NCBI GenBank assembly: GCA_046349435.1
Contig: JAXMCI010000039.1
Span: forward strand, 1-64,000
Direction: 5' to 3'
Source of the DNA: JAXMCI01 sp046349435
Lineage (GTDB): Bacteria; Pseudomonadota; Alphaproteobacteria; Dongiales; Dongiaceae
Length of the DNA: 64,000 nucleotides
Made by a program: the position numbers and the translations under genes
Notes under the pieces: generated by a model
What the model saw: the letters and a program-made list of their open reading frames with translations, nothing else
The model's database searches: none
Told to the model about the DNA's origin: nothing
Shown: positions 48,215 to 57,033 of the stretch, one piece after another
How the letters are laid out: each line of letters opens with the position of its first letter
How positions within the stretch are numbered: position 1 is the first letter of the stretch

Positions 48215-48643
48215 TCAGGCGACGCTGAGCTTGACGTCGATGTTGTTGCGGGTCGCGTTGCTGTAGGGGCAGATCTGGTGCGCCGCCTGGACCAGCGTCT
48301 CGGCCGCCGCCTTGTCGACGCCGGGCAGCGACACGGCCAGCGCCACCTCGAGACCGAAGCCGCCCTCCGAGCGCGGGCCGATGCCCACCGTGGCGGTCAC
48401 GCTGACGTCGTTCGGCACCTTCGGGTGGCCGCCCTGCGACGCCACGAACTTCAGCGCGCCGATGAAGCAGGCGGCATAGCCGGCGGCGAAGAGCTGCTCC
48501 GGGTTGTTGCCCTTGCCGCCGCCCCCGCCGAGCTCCTTCGGCGTGGCCAGCGTGACCTGGAAGCTGCCGTCCGCGGTGCGGGCCTGGCCGTCGCGGCCGC
48601 CGGTGGCGGTGGCCGTGGTGCTGTAGAGAACCTGGGTCGGCAT
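48215..48643 (-). CDS. ohr: organic hydroperoxide resistance protein Ohr
   Basis: Thiol peroxidase of the OsmC/Ohr family, 142 residues. Peroxidatic Cys in GYAACFIGAL and resolving Cys in HQICPYSNATR; the catalytic Arg/Glu region is PEQLFAAGYAACF. GGRDGQARTADGSF is typical of Ohr. ATG 48643 is used because AAAGGA lies 7 bases upstream; an ATG 15 bases earlier lacks a site. Divergent from ohrR with a promoter and palindrome between. Confidence 0.93.
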   Translation of the reverse strand: MPTQVLYSTTATATGGRDGQARTADGSFQVTLATPKELGGGGGKGNNPEQLFAAGYAACFIGALKFVASQGGHPKVPNDVSVTATVGIGPRSEGGFGLEVALAVSLPGVDKAAAETLVQAAHQICPYSNATRNNIDVKLSVA

Positions 48644-48662
48644 GGTTGGTCCTTTCATGTTG

Positions 48663-48715
48663 ATCGCGAGCGATGCAGTCGCGCGCGATATAGAAGACCC
48701 CGGTCGCCTTGTCAA
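48663..48715 (-). promoter_or_regulatory. ohr promoter with overlapping OhrR operator
   Basis: On the minus strand TTGACA (48710-48715), exactly 17 bases, TATATC (48687-48692): close to the ideal sigma-70 promoter. Overlapping the start site is an inverted repeat with 11-bp arms (48663-48673 and 48679-48689, ATCGCG...CGCGAT) matching at 10 of 11 positions around 5 bases. This fits an OhrR-repressed promoter. Confidence 0.65.
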
Positions 48716-48756
48716 TTCACTTGCGATCAAATCGTGCGCGATCTACATCCCGATCG

Positions 48757-49200
48757 ATGACCGCGTCCGACCCGCTCGACCGCCTGCTCTGCTTCGCCGT
48801 CTACTCGACGGGGCTGGCCTTCAACCGCGTCTACAAGCCGCTGCTCGACGCGCTCGGCCTGACCTGCACGCAGTACCTGGCGATCCTGCTGCTGGCCCAG
48901 CGCGACGGCCGCACCGTGGGCGAGCTCGGCGAGGCGCTGTTCCTCGAATCGAGCACGCTGACGCCGCTGATCAAGCGCCTGGAAGCCGGCGGCTTCGTGC
49001 GCCGCCAGCGCGACAGCACCGACGAGCGGATGGTGCGCGTGACGCTGACCGAGCGGGGCCGCGAGGCCGCCGAGCGCGCCGCCTGCCTGCCGGAGCGGAT
49101 CCTGGCCGCCACCGGCCTGTCGGCGGAGGAGCTGTCGCGCGCCGCCGAGGCGCTGGTCGCGATCCGCGGCAAGCTCCGGGAGAGCGCCGGCGGGGCGTGA
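48757..49200 (+). CDS. ohrR: MarR-family organic hydroperoxide sensor OhrR
   Basis: 147-residue MarR regulator. The reactive Cys is in RLLCFAVYS at the N-terminus, the OhrR hallmark. The winged helix carries TVGELGEALFLESSTLTPLIKRLE and RDSTDERMVRVTLTERG. ATG 48757 is chosen over an upstream in-frame start at 48709, which would overlap the ohr promoter. Divergent from ohr, which it should repress until oxidised by organic peroxide. Confidence 0.92.
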   Translation: MTASDPLDRLLCFAVYSTGLAFNRVYKPLLDALGLTCTQYLAILLLAQRDGRTVGELGEALFLESSTLTPLIKRLEAGGFVRRQRDSTDERMVRVTLTERGREAAERAACLPERILAATGLSAEELSRAAEALVAIRGKLRESAGGA

Positions 49201-49253
49201 TTTCGCCGTCGCGCGCCCCATCTCAGTCGCATCGGGCGAAGGAGGCGGCGGCG

Positions 49254-50174
49254 ATGACGGCGACACGACGCATGGTCCTGCGCGGCGCGATGGCGGCCGC
49301 GATCGCGGCGGCGCTGCCGGCCGGACACGGCCGGGCCCAGGCTCCGGCACCGGCGACGCGGCCGGTTCCGTCGACCGGCGAGCCCATCCCGGTCGTCGGC
49401 CTCGGCAGCTGGATCACCTTCAACGTCGGCGACGATCCGGAGCTGCGCGACGAATGCGCTGCGGTGATGGCGGCCTTCTTCGCGGGCGGCGGGCGGATGA
49501 TCGATTCCTCGCCGATGTACGGCTCCGCGCAGGCGGTGATCGGCTACGGGCTGGCGAAGCTCGGCCGGCCGGCGCCGCTCCTCGCGGCGGACAAGGTGTG
49601 GACCTCCTCGGGCAGCGACGGCCCGGCGCAGATCGAGCGCTCGCGGCGCCTCTGGGGCGTGCCCCGCTTCGACCTGCTGCAGGTCCACAACCTGCTGGCC
49701 TGGGAAGAGCACTTGGAGACGCTGCTGGCGATGAAGGCGGCCGGGCAGCTCCGCTATGTCGGGATCACCACCTCCGAAGGGCGGCGGCACGCCGAGCTCG
49801 AGGCGATCATGCGGCAGCGGCCGCTCGACTTCGTCCAGGTCACCTACAACATCGTCGACCGCGAGGTCGAGGACCGCATCCTGCCGCTGGCGGCCGACCG
49901 CGGCATCGCCGTCATCGCCAACCGGCCCTTCCAGCAGGGTGCCCTGCTGCGGCGTCTCGACGGCCGGCCGCTGCCCGCCTGGGCGGCCGGGATCGGCGCC
50001 GCGAGCTGGGCGCAGTACGTCCTCAGGTTCATCGTCTCGCATCCCGCCGTGACGGTGGCGATCCCGGCGACCAGCCAGGTCGCCCATGTGCGGGAGAACC
50101 TGGCCGCCGCCGCCGGGCCGCTGCCCGACGCGGCGCTGCGCCGGCGCATGGCGGACTACGTCCGGGACCTCTGA
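49254..50174 (+). CDS. exported aldo/keto reductase
   Basis: 306 residues with a Tat-type signal (TRRMVLRGAMAAAIAAAL) ending near GRAQA. AKR barrel with catalytic Asp/Tyr in GRMIDSSPMYGSA, Lys in AADKVW and His in LLQVHN. The NAD(P) pocket near the C-terminus shows PATSQVAHVRENL. Tat export implies folding with its cofactor in the cytoplasm, as for some periplasmic AKRs. GGAGG precedes ATG 49254. Its stop overlaps the next start by 1 base. Confidence 0.85.
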   Translation: MTATRRMVLRGAMAAAIAAALPAGHGRAQAPAPATRPVPSTGEPIPVVGLGSWITFNVGDDPELRDECAAVMAAFFAGGGRMIDSSPMYGSAQAVIGYGLAKLGRPAPLLAADKVWTSSGSDGPAQIERSRRLWGVPRFDLLQVHNLLAWEEHLETLLAMKAAGQLRYVGITTSEGRRHAELEAIMRQRPLDFVQVTYNIVDREVEDRILPLAADRGIAVIANRPFQQGALLRRLDGRPLPAWAAGIGAASWAQYVLRFIVSHPAVTVAIPATSQVAHVRENLAAAAGPLPDAALRRRMADYVRDL

Positions 50175-50830
50175 TGGCGGAGTGGTGGACCTACTCGGCC
50201 GAGGACTTCCTGCTCTTCTCTGCGCGCACCTACTGGCGCCTCGTCGAGCGCTACAACGAGGCGCTGTGGCCGGCGCAGCTGCTGGCGCTGGCCGCCGGCG
50301 GGCTGATCCTCGCCTGCCTGACGCGGCCGCGCGCCTGGACCGGGCCGGTCGTCGCCGCCCTGCTGGCCGCCGGCTGGGCCTGGATCGCCTGGGGCTTCCT
50401 CTGGGCCCGCTACGCCGTGATCAACTGGGCGGCGGCCTATGCGGTACCGGTCTTCGCCCTGCAGGCCCTCCTGCTGCTCTGGCCGGGCAGCCGCCTCGGC
50501 TGGCGGCTCACCGCCACGGCGCGCGGCTGGATCGGCCTCGGCCTGTTCGTTGCCGGGCTGCTTGCCTATCCGCTCCTGGCCCCGGTCGAGGGCCGCCCGA
50601 TCGCCGCCCTGGAGATCTTCGGCGTCATGCCCGACCCGACGGCGGTGGCGACGCTGGGGCTGCTCCTGCTGGCCGCGGCGCGGCGGGCCGTGCTGCTGAT
50701 GCTCGTTCCCGCCGCCTGGTGCCTCGCCGGCGGGGCGACGCTCTACGCCATGGGCTCGTCGCAGGCCTGGCTGCCGCTCGCCGCCGCGGCGCTGGCCCTG
50801 GCCGGGACGATGCTCCCGCGGACGCGCTGA
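50174..50830 (+). CDS. DUF6064-type membrane protein
   Basis: 218 residues with about seven hydrophobic segments; the N-terminal WWTYSAEDFLLFSARTYWRLVERYN matches the DUF6064 pattern. Function unknown. The gene begins inside the stop codon of the aldo/keto reductase gene (TGATG), so the two are translated together; a membrane redox partner role is only a guess. Converges with the lipoprotein gene, 3 bases apart. Confidence 0.75.
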   Translation: MAEWWTYSAEDFLLFSARTYWRLVERYNEALWPAQLLALAAGGLILACLTRPRAWTGPVVAALLAAGWAWIAWGFLWARYAVINWAAAYAVPVFALQALLLLWPGSRLGWRLTATARGWIGLGLFVAGLLAYPLLAPVEGRPIAALEIFGVMPDPTAVATLGLLLLAAARRAVLLMLVPAAWCLAGGATLYAMGSSQAWLPLAAAALALAGTMLPRTR

Positions 50831-50833
50831 TGC

Positions 50834-51412
50834 TCACTCCTCGGGCGGTCGCGGGGCGGCGATCTCGACCTTGCGCAGGATGGTGGCCGAATTGCCGATC
50901 TGGATGCGGATGGTCCAGCGCGGCCAGGTCGCGCGGTAGGCGGCGGGGTCGTCGGGGGAGAGGCGGGCGACGCTGACCACCGCCTCGGTCGCGGGACCAT
51001 AGTCGATGCCGCCGAGCGGCAGGCCGATGCCGATGCCGGTGCCGACATGGCCGCCGCTGCCGCCCCAGATCCCGAGGCCGATGCCGGGAAGGAATGGGGC
51101 GGAGCCGTCGCCGCCCGCGCCCTGGTAGATCCGGCTGGTCTCGATCCGCGGCGCCGGCAGGACGCGGCCGTCGGGGGTGACCAGCGCCACCGCCTCGGCC
51201 GGCTGCGGGTCGCGGATGCGGACCTCGATCTGCGGCGGGTAGCCCGGCACGAAGGCGGCGGTGATCGGCGCGCCCGGCTGGTTCGGGCCGCCATAGGTGA
51301 CGCTGCCCTGCGGCGCGGCCGGCGGCAGGTCCTGCAGCGCGGAACGTGGCGGCGGGCGGTCGCTGCCGCAGGCGGCGAGCAGCAGGGCTGCGACGGGCGC
51401 GATGCGGCGCAT
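50834..51412 (-). CDS. lipoprotein of unknown function
   Basis: 192 residues. A short signal with lipobox LLAAC (MRRIAPVAALLLAACGS) indicates lipid attachment. The mature part is Pro/Gly-rich with GQ-like repeats (GIGLGIWGGSGGHVGTGIGIG in part) and an EVRIRDPQPAEAVALVTPDGR segment. GAGGGAG precedes ATG 51412. No family recognised. Divergent from glnD, separated by 141 bases with an AT-richer patch (GACATAGTATAGG near 51478). Confidence 0.68.
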   Translation of the reverse strand: MRRIAPVAALLLAACGSDRPPPRSALQDLPPAAPQGSVTYGGPNQPGAPITAAFVPGYPPQIEVRIRDPQPAEAVALVTPDGRVLPAPRIETSRIYQGAGGDGSAPFLPGIGLGIWGGSGGHVGTGIGIGLPLGGIDYGPATEAVVSVARLSPDDPAAYRATWPRWTIRIQIGNSATILRKVEIAAPRPPEE

Positions 51413-51553
51413 GGGGCTGGCTCCCTCGCCCGACTGTCCCGGCGGCGCGGCAAGCGGTCGCCCGGCGCCCCGGTCCGTGACATAGTATAGGCGCAATCGG
51501 AGCCTACCGGTTCCCGCTATCCTGCCCGTCCGGCGGCCCCTCACGGTCCTGTC

Positions 51554-54310
51554 ATGAACGCCATCCGCGACCAGCGCAGCATCCTCGATCGCCGCCGCCT
51601 CGGCGACGCGCTGGTCGAGGCCGGCGGCGCCGATCCGGCCGGCGCGCCGGGCGTGCTGACGGTCCTCAAGCAGGCGCTGGCGGCGGGGCGGGCCGAGGTG
51701 CGCCGGCGCTTCGAATCCGGCGCCTCGGACGGGCGCATGGCGGCGCGCGAGACCAGCTTCCTGATGGACCAGCTGATCCGCACGCTCTACGACTTCACCA
51801 ACGAGCGGGCTTACCGCGCCTCCAACCCGAGCGCCGGCGAGCGCATCGCGCTGGTCGCCGTCGGCGGCTACGGCCGCGGCGAGCTGGCGCCCTTCTCCGA
51901 CATCGACCTGCTGTTCCTGCTGCCCTACAAGCAGACGCCGCATGGCGAGCAGGTCGTCGAGTTCATGCTCTACAAGCTGTGGGACCTCGGCCTCAAGGTC
52001 GGCCAGGCTGCCCGCTCGATCGACGAATGCCTGCGCCAGGCCAGGGCCGACGTCACCATCCGCACCAGCCTGCTCGAGGCCCGCTTCCTGTGGGGCGAGC
52101 GGCCGCTGTTCCAGGAGCTGCGCGGCCGCTTCTTCCGCGAGGTGGTGACCGGCACCGGGCTGGCCTTCGTCGAGGCCAAGCTCGCCGAGCGCGACGAGCG
52201 GCACCGCCGCATGGGCAACTCGCGCTACGCGCTGGAGCCCAACATCAAGGACGGCAAGGGCGGCCTGCGCGACCTCCACACCCTGTTCTGGATCGGCAAG
52301 TACCTCTACCGCGCCGAGGACGCCGCGGCGCTGGTCGAGCAGGCGGTGCTGACCGCCGAGGAGGCGGCGATCTTCGAGCGCGCCGGCGCCTTCCTCTGGA
52401 CCTTGCGCACCCACCTGCACTACGTCGCCGGCCGGGCCGAGGAGCGGCTGACCTTCGACCTGCAGGGCGAGATGGCCCGGCGCATGAGCTACCAGGACGG
52501 GCCCGAGGCGCGCGGCGTCGAGCGCTTCATGAAGGACTACTTCGCCAACGCCAAGCAGGTCGGCGACCTGACCCGGATCTTCTGCGCCGCCATCGAGGCG
52601 GCGCACCAGAAGAAGCCGCGCTTCAGCTTCGCCGCCATGGGGCTGTGGCGGCGCGAGGTCGAGGGCTTCGCCGTCGATGGCGGGCGGCTGATGGTCGAGC
52701 CCGGGCATTTCGCGGCCCGGCCGGTCGACCTGCTGCGCCTCTTCGAGGTGGCGCAGCGGCTCGCGCTCGACATCCACCCGGCCTCGCTCCGGCTGGTCAC
52801 CCAGAGCCTGGCGCTGATCGACGACCGGCTGCGCGCCGATCCCGAGGCCAACCGCCTGTTCCTGGCGATGCTGACCTCGCCCAAGGATCCCGAGGCGGCG
52901 CTGCGCCGCCTCAGCGAGGCCGGCGTGTTCGGCCGCTTCCTGCCGGATTTCGGGCGGGTCGTCGCGCTGATGCAGTACGACATGTACCACCACTACACGG
53001 TCGACGAGCACACGCTGTTCGCCATCGGCCAGCTGCACGCCATCGAGCAGGGCCGCCTCAAGCCCGACGCGCCGATCGCCAGCCGGGTCGTGCACGAGGT
53101 GCTGTCGCGCCGCGTCCTCTATCTCGCCCTGCTGCTGCACGACATCGCCAAGGGCAGGGGCGGCGACCATTCCGAGCTCGGCGCCGGCATCGCGCTCGAG
53201 CTCGGGCCGCGGCTGGGCTTCGCCGCCGAGGAGACCGAGACGGTGTCCTGGCTGGTGCGCTGGCACCTGCTGATGAGCAACACCGCCTTCACCCGCGACA
53301 TCGACGACCCCAAGACGATCGCCGACTTCGTCGCCGAGGTGCAGTCGCTGGAGCGCCTGCGGCTGCTGCTGGTGCTGACCGTGGCCGACATCCGCGCGGT
53401 CGGGCCGAAGACCTGGAACGGCTGGAAGGCGACGCTGCTGCGCGAGCTCTACTACCGCGCCGAGGAGCTGCTCTCGGGCGGGCTCGCCCGCGAGCTCGGC
53501 GAGGCCCGGGTCGGGACCGCCTGGGCGGCGCTTGCCGAGCGCCTCGCCGACTGGCCGGAGGCCGAGCGCGCCGCCCATCGCGAGCGCGGCAGCCCGGCCT
53601 ACTGGCTCGCCTTCGACGCCGAGACGCTGGCCCGCCACGCCCGGCTGGTGCGCCGCGCCGAGGCGGACGGGCAGCCGCTGGCGCTCGACAGCCGCGTCGA
53701 CGGGCGCCGCGGCATCACCGAGGTCACCGTCTACACGGCCGACCGGCCGGGCCTGTTCGCGCGGCTCGCCGGCGGCATCGCGCTGGCCGGGGCCACCGTG
53801 GTCGACGCCCGCATCTTCACCCTGAAGAACGGCAAGGCGCTCGACAGCTTCTCGATCCAGGACGCCGAGGGCGGGCCGTTCGACCGGCCCGACAAGCTGG
53901 CGCGGCTGGCCGCCAGGCTGGCCCTGGCGCTGGAGGGCGACGGCGAGGCGCTGCGCGACCTCGACCGCCAGCTCTCGGTGGTGCCGAGCCGGCTGTCGGT
54001 GTTCACCGTGGCGCCGCGCGTGCTGATCGACAACGGCGCCAGCGCCAGCCACACCGTGGTCGAGGTCAATGGCCGCGACCGCCGCGGCCTGCTCTACCGG
54101 CTGACCCACGCGCTCGCCGGCCTCAAGCTGCAGATCTCCAGCGCCAAGATCTCGACCTTCGGCGAGCGCGCCGTCGACGTCTTCTACGTCAAGGACCGCT
54201 TCGGCCTGAAGATCGAGGACGAGTCCCGCACCCGCGCCATCCGCGAGGCGCTGCTGCCGGTGCTGGCCGAGGGCGCCCCGCCCGCCGCCCAGCGCTCCGC
54301 CGCCGAGTGA
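51554..54310 (+). CDS. glnD: bifunctional [protein-PII] uridylyltransferase GlnD
   Basis: Sensor of glutamine that adds and removes UMP on PII. 918 residues: nucleotidyltransferase GGYGRGELAPFSDIDLLF (in part) near residue 98, GlnD domain with GLRDLHTLFWIGKYLY, HD hydrolase with YDMYHHYTVDEHT and LLHDIAKGRGGDHSE, and two ACT domains (about 718-790, 825-900, with TADRPGLFARLAGGIA and DRRGLLYRLTHALA). Intact. murJ follows after 55 bases. Confidence 0.95.
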   Translation: MNAIRDQRSILDRRRLGDALVEAGGADPAGAPGVLTVLKQALAAGRAEVRRRFESGASDGRMAARETSFLMDQLIRTLYDFTNERAYRASNPSAGERIALVAVGGYGRGELAPFSDIDLLFLLPYKQTPHGEQVVEFMLYKLWDLGLKVGQAARSIDECLRQARADVTIRTSLLEARFLWGERPLFQELRGRFFREVVTGTGLAFVEAKLAERDERHRRMGNSRYALEPNIKDGKGGLRDLHTLFWIGKYLYRAEDAAALVEQAVLTAEEAAIFERAGAFLWTLRTHLHYVAGRAEERLTFDLQGEMARRMSYQDGPEARGVERFMKDYFANAKQVGDLTRIFCAAIEAAHQKKPRFSFAAMGLWRREVEGFAVDGGRLMVEPGHFAARPVDLLRLFEVAQRLALDIHPASLRLVTQSLALIDDRLRADPEANRLFLAMLTSPKDPEAALRRLSEAGVFGRFLPDFGRVVALMQYDMYHHYTVDEHTLFAIGQLHAIEQGRLKPDAPIASRVVHEVLSRRVLYLALLLHDIAKGRGGDHSELGAGIALELGPRLGFAAEETETVSWLVRWHLLMSNTAFTRDIDDPKTIADFVAEVQSLERLRLLLVLTVADIRAVGPKTWNGWKATLLRELYYRAEELLSGGLARELGEARVGTAWAALAERLADWPEAERAAHRERGSPAYWLAFDAETLARHARLVRRAEADGQPLALDSRVDGRRGITEVTVYTADRPGLFARLAGGIALAGATVVDARIFTLKNGKALDSFSIQDAEGGPFDRPDKLARLAARLALALEGDGEALRDLDRQLSVVPSRLSVFTVAPRVLIDNGASASHTVVEVNGRDRRGLLYRLTHALAGLKLQISSAKISTFGERAVDVFYVKDRFGLKIEDESRTRAIREALLPVLAEGAPPAAQRSAAE

Positions 54311-54365
54311 GCCGCCGCCGCAGGACGCGCGCGGCACCGCCTGATCCTCCCCAACCACGGTCCCC

Positions 54366-55940
54366 ATGAGCCTCGTCCGTTCCATCGCCACCGTCGGCGG
54401 CTACACCATGGCGAGCCGGGTGCTGGGCTTCGTGCGCGACATCCTGATCGCGCGCGTGCTCGGCACCGGCTTCGTCGCCGACGCCTTCTTCGTCTCGCAG
54501 CGCTTCCCCAACCTGTTCCGCAGCCTGTTCGCCGAGGGCGCCTTCAACGCCTCCTTCGTGCCGCTGTTCGCCCGCCATTTGACCGAGGAGGGCACCGCGT
54601 CGGCACGGGTCTTCGCCGAGCAGGTGCTGGCGGTCATGGTGACGGTGCTGCTGCTCTTCACCGTCGCCGCGCAATGCACCATGCCCTGGCTGATGCACGT
54701 CATCGCGCCGGGCTTCGCCGAGCATCCCGAGAAGTTCGCGCTCGCCGTCCAGTTCACCCAGATCACCTTCCCCTACCTGCTGTTCATGGCGCTGACCGCG
54801 CTCCAGGGCGGGGTGATGAACGCGCTCGGCCGCTTCGCCCATGCCGCGGCGGCGCCGATCCTGCTCAATGTGGTGATGATCCTGGCGCTGGTGCTGGTGG
54901 CGCCCTTCACCGGCATGCCTGGCCACGTGCTGGCCTGGGCGATGGCGGCCGCCGGCATCGCCCAGTTCCTCTGGCTGGTGATCGCCTGCCACTATGCCGG
55001 GATCCCGCTGCGCCTGCCGCTGCCGCGGCTCACCCCCGAGGTGCGCCGGCTGCTGCGGCTCATGGTGCCGGGGATCGTCGGCGCCGGGGTCATGCAGATC
55101 AACCTGGTGATCGGCACGATCATCGCGTCGAGCCAGGCCGCCGCCGTCTCCTATCTCTACTACGCCGACCGCATCTACCAGCTGCCGCTGGCGGTGATCG
55201 GCTCGGCGGTCGGCGTCGTGCTGCTGCCCGAGCTGGCCCGCCACCTGCGCTCCGGCCGCACGCCCGAGGCGCTGGCGACGCAGAGCCGCTGCATCGAGTT
55301 CTCCATGCTGCTGACCCTGCCGGCGGCGGTGGCCCTGATCGTGGTGCCGGTGCCGGTCATCGGCGTGCTGTTCCAGCGCGGCGCCTTCCTGCCGTCGGCC
55401 ACCGGGCCGACCGCGCTGGCGCTCGCCGCCTACTCCGCCGGCCTGCCGGCCTACGTGCTGGTCAAGGCGCTGACCCCGGGATTCTTCGCCCGCGAGGACA
55501 CCGCGACGCCGTTCCGCTACGCGGTGATCAGCCTGGCCGCCAACATCGCCCTCAGCCTGTCGCTGTTCCCCTTCATCGGCTTCGTCGGCATCGCCGCCTC
55601 GACCGCGGCGGCCTCCTGGATCAACGTCGCGATGCTCGGCACCACGCTGTGGCGGCGCGGCCACCTCGTCTTCGACGCCGGGCTGCGCCGCCGCCTGCCG
55701 CGCATCCTGCTGGCCTCGGCGGCGATGGGGGCGGCCTGCTGGGCGCTGGCCGACGCGCTGTGGCCGGCCTTCTCCGGCACGCTGCCGGTGAAGGCCGGGG
55801 CGCTGGCACTGCTGGTCGGCGGCGGGCTCGCCGGCTTCGCCGCCGCGGCGCTGCTGCTGGGCGCGGTCGACCGGGCGGAGCTGCGCCGGCTGGTGCGCCG
55901 CCGCCGGGGCAAGCCCGGCCCCGGCACGCCCGCCGCTTGA
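54366..55940 (+). CDS. murJ: lipid II flippase MurJ
   Basis: Peptidoglycan precursor flippase of 524 residues, about 14 membrane helices. The family start SIATVGGYTMASRVLGFVRDILIARVLG (in part) and RFPNLFRSLFAEGAFNASFVP carry the conserved Arg and Asp of the cavity. Essential. Position after glnD and before trpS is the usual alphaproteobacterial order. Confidence 0.95.
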   Translation: MSLVRSIATVGGYTMASRVLGFVRDILIARVLGTGFVADAFFVSQRFPNLFRSLFAEGAFNASFVPLFARHLTEEGTASARVFAEQVLAVMVTVLLLFTVAAQCTMPWLMHVIAPGFAEHPEKFALAVQFTQITFPYLLFMALTALQGGVMNALGRFAHAAAAPILLNVVMILALVLVAPFTGMPGHVLAWAMAAAGIAQFLWLVIACHYAGIPLRLPLPRLTPEVRRLLRLMVPGIVGAGVMQINLVIGTIIASSQAAAVSYLYYADRIYQLPLAVIGSAVGVVLLPELARHLRSGRTPEALATQSRCIEFSMLLTLPAAVALIVVPVPVIGVLFQRGAFLPSATGPTALALAAYSAGLPAYVLVKALTPGFFAREDTATPFRYAVISLAANIALSLSLFPFIGFVGIAASTAAASWINVAMLGTTLWRRGHLVFDAGLRRRLPRILLASAAMGAACWALADALWPAFSGTLPVKAGALALLVGGGLAGFAAAALLLGAVDRAELRRLVRRRRGKPGPGTPAA

Positions 55941-55956
55941 CCGGCAGGCCTGCCGG
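55941..55956. repeat. 16-bp perfect palindrome after murJ
   Basis: CCGGCAGGCCTGCCGG directly follows the murJ stop and lies 46 bases before trpS. It is fully self-complementary with no loop and no T-tract; an attenuating or stabilising role is possible. Confidence 0.45.
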
Positions 55957-56002
55957 ACGCGATAAACCCGCGCCTCCCGTCTCACCAGCTCCCGGCCCGA
56001 CG

Positions 56003-57031
56003 ATGAACCGCATCTTTTCCGGCGTGCAGCCGACCGGCAACCTGCATCTCGGCAACTACCTGGGCGCGATCCGCAACTGGGTGAAGCTGCAGGACAGCTT
56101 CGACTGCCTCTATTGCATCGTCGACATGCACGCCATCACCCAGTGGCAGGATCCCGGCCAGCTGCGCGCCCAGACCCGCGAGGTGGCGGCCGCCTTCATC
56201 GCCGCCGGCATCGATGCGCGCAAGCACATCGTCTTCGCCCAGAGCCAGGTGCCGGGCCACGCCCAGCTCGCCTGGATCCTCAACTGCGTCGCCCGGGTCG
56301 GCTGGCTCAACCGGATGACCCAGTTCAAGGAGAAGGCCGGCAAGGACCGCGAGAACGCCAGCGTCGGGCTCTACGACTACCCCGTGCTGATGGCCGCCGA
56401 CATCCTGCTCTACAAGGCGACGCACGTGCCGGTCGGCGAGGACCAGAAGCAGCATCTCGAGCTCGCCCGCGACATCGCGCAGAAGTTCAACAACGACTAC
56501 GGGGTGGGCTTCTTCCCGCTGCCCGAGCCGCAGATCTTCGGCGCCGCGACGCGGGTGATGAGCCTGCGCGACGGCACCAAGAAGATGAGCAAGTCGGACG
56601 CCTCGGACTACAGCCGGATCAACATGACCGACGATGCCGACGCCGTCGCCCAGAAGATCCGCAAGGCCAAGACCGATCCGGCGCCGGTGCCCGGCCCCGA
56701 GGCGCTGACCGAGGCCGGCCATGTCGACCCGGCGGCCGAGTCGGCGCGGCCCGAGGCCTTCAACCTGATCGGCATCTTCGCGGCGCTCACCGACCGCAGC
56801 CACCGCGAGGTGCTGGAGGAGTTCGGCGGCCGCGAGTTCTCCCACTTCAAGGGCCGGCTGACCGAGGTCGCGGTCGACACGCTCGGCCGCATGGGCGGCG
56901 AGATGAAGCGGCTGCTGGCCGATCCCGGCCACATCGACGGCGTGCTGCGCGACGGCGCCCGGCGGGCCCGGGCGCTGGCCGAGCCGACCATCATCGAGGT
57001 CGAGGAGATCGTCGGCTTCCTGCGCAGCTGA
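56003..57031 (+). CDS. trpS: tryptophanyl-tRNA synthetase
   Basis: Class I synthetase of 342 residues. HIGH motif in PTGNLHLGNYLGA, KMSKS in KKMSKSDASD; the tryptophan-binding region has VPVGEDQKQHLELARDIA. Fully intact. Start ATG 56003. Converges with a GT4 gene, 2 bases apart. Confidence 0.96.
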   Translation: MNRIFSGVQPTGNLHLGNYLGAIRNWVKLQDSFDCLYCIVDMHAITQWQDPGQLRAQTREVAAAFIAAGIDARKHIVFAQSQVPGHAQLAWILNCVARVGWLNRMTQFKEKAGKDRENASVGLYDYPVLMAADILLYKATHVPVGEDQKQHLELARDIAQKFNNDYGVGFFPLPEPQIFGAATRVMSLRDGTKKMSKSDASDYSRINMTDDADAVAQKIRKAKTDPAPVPGPEALTEAGHVDPAAESARPEAFNLIGIFAALTDRSHREVLEEFGGREFSHFKGRLTEVAVDTLGRMGGEMKRLLADPGHIDGVLRDGARRARALAEPTIIEVEEIVGFLRS

Positions 57032-57033
57032 GC

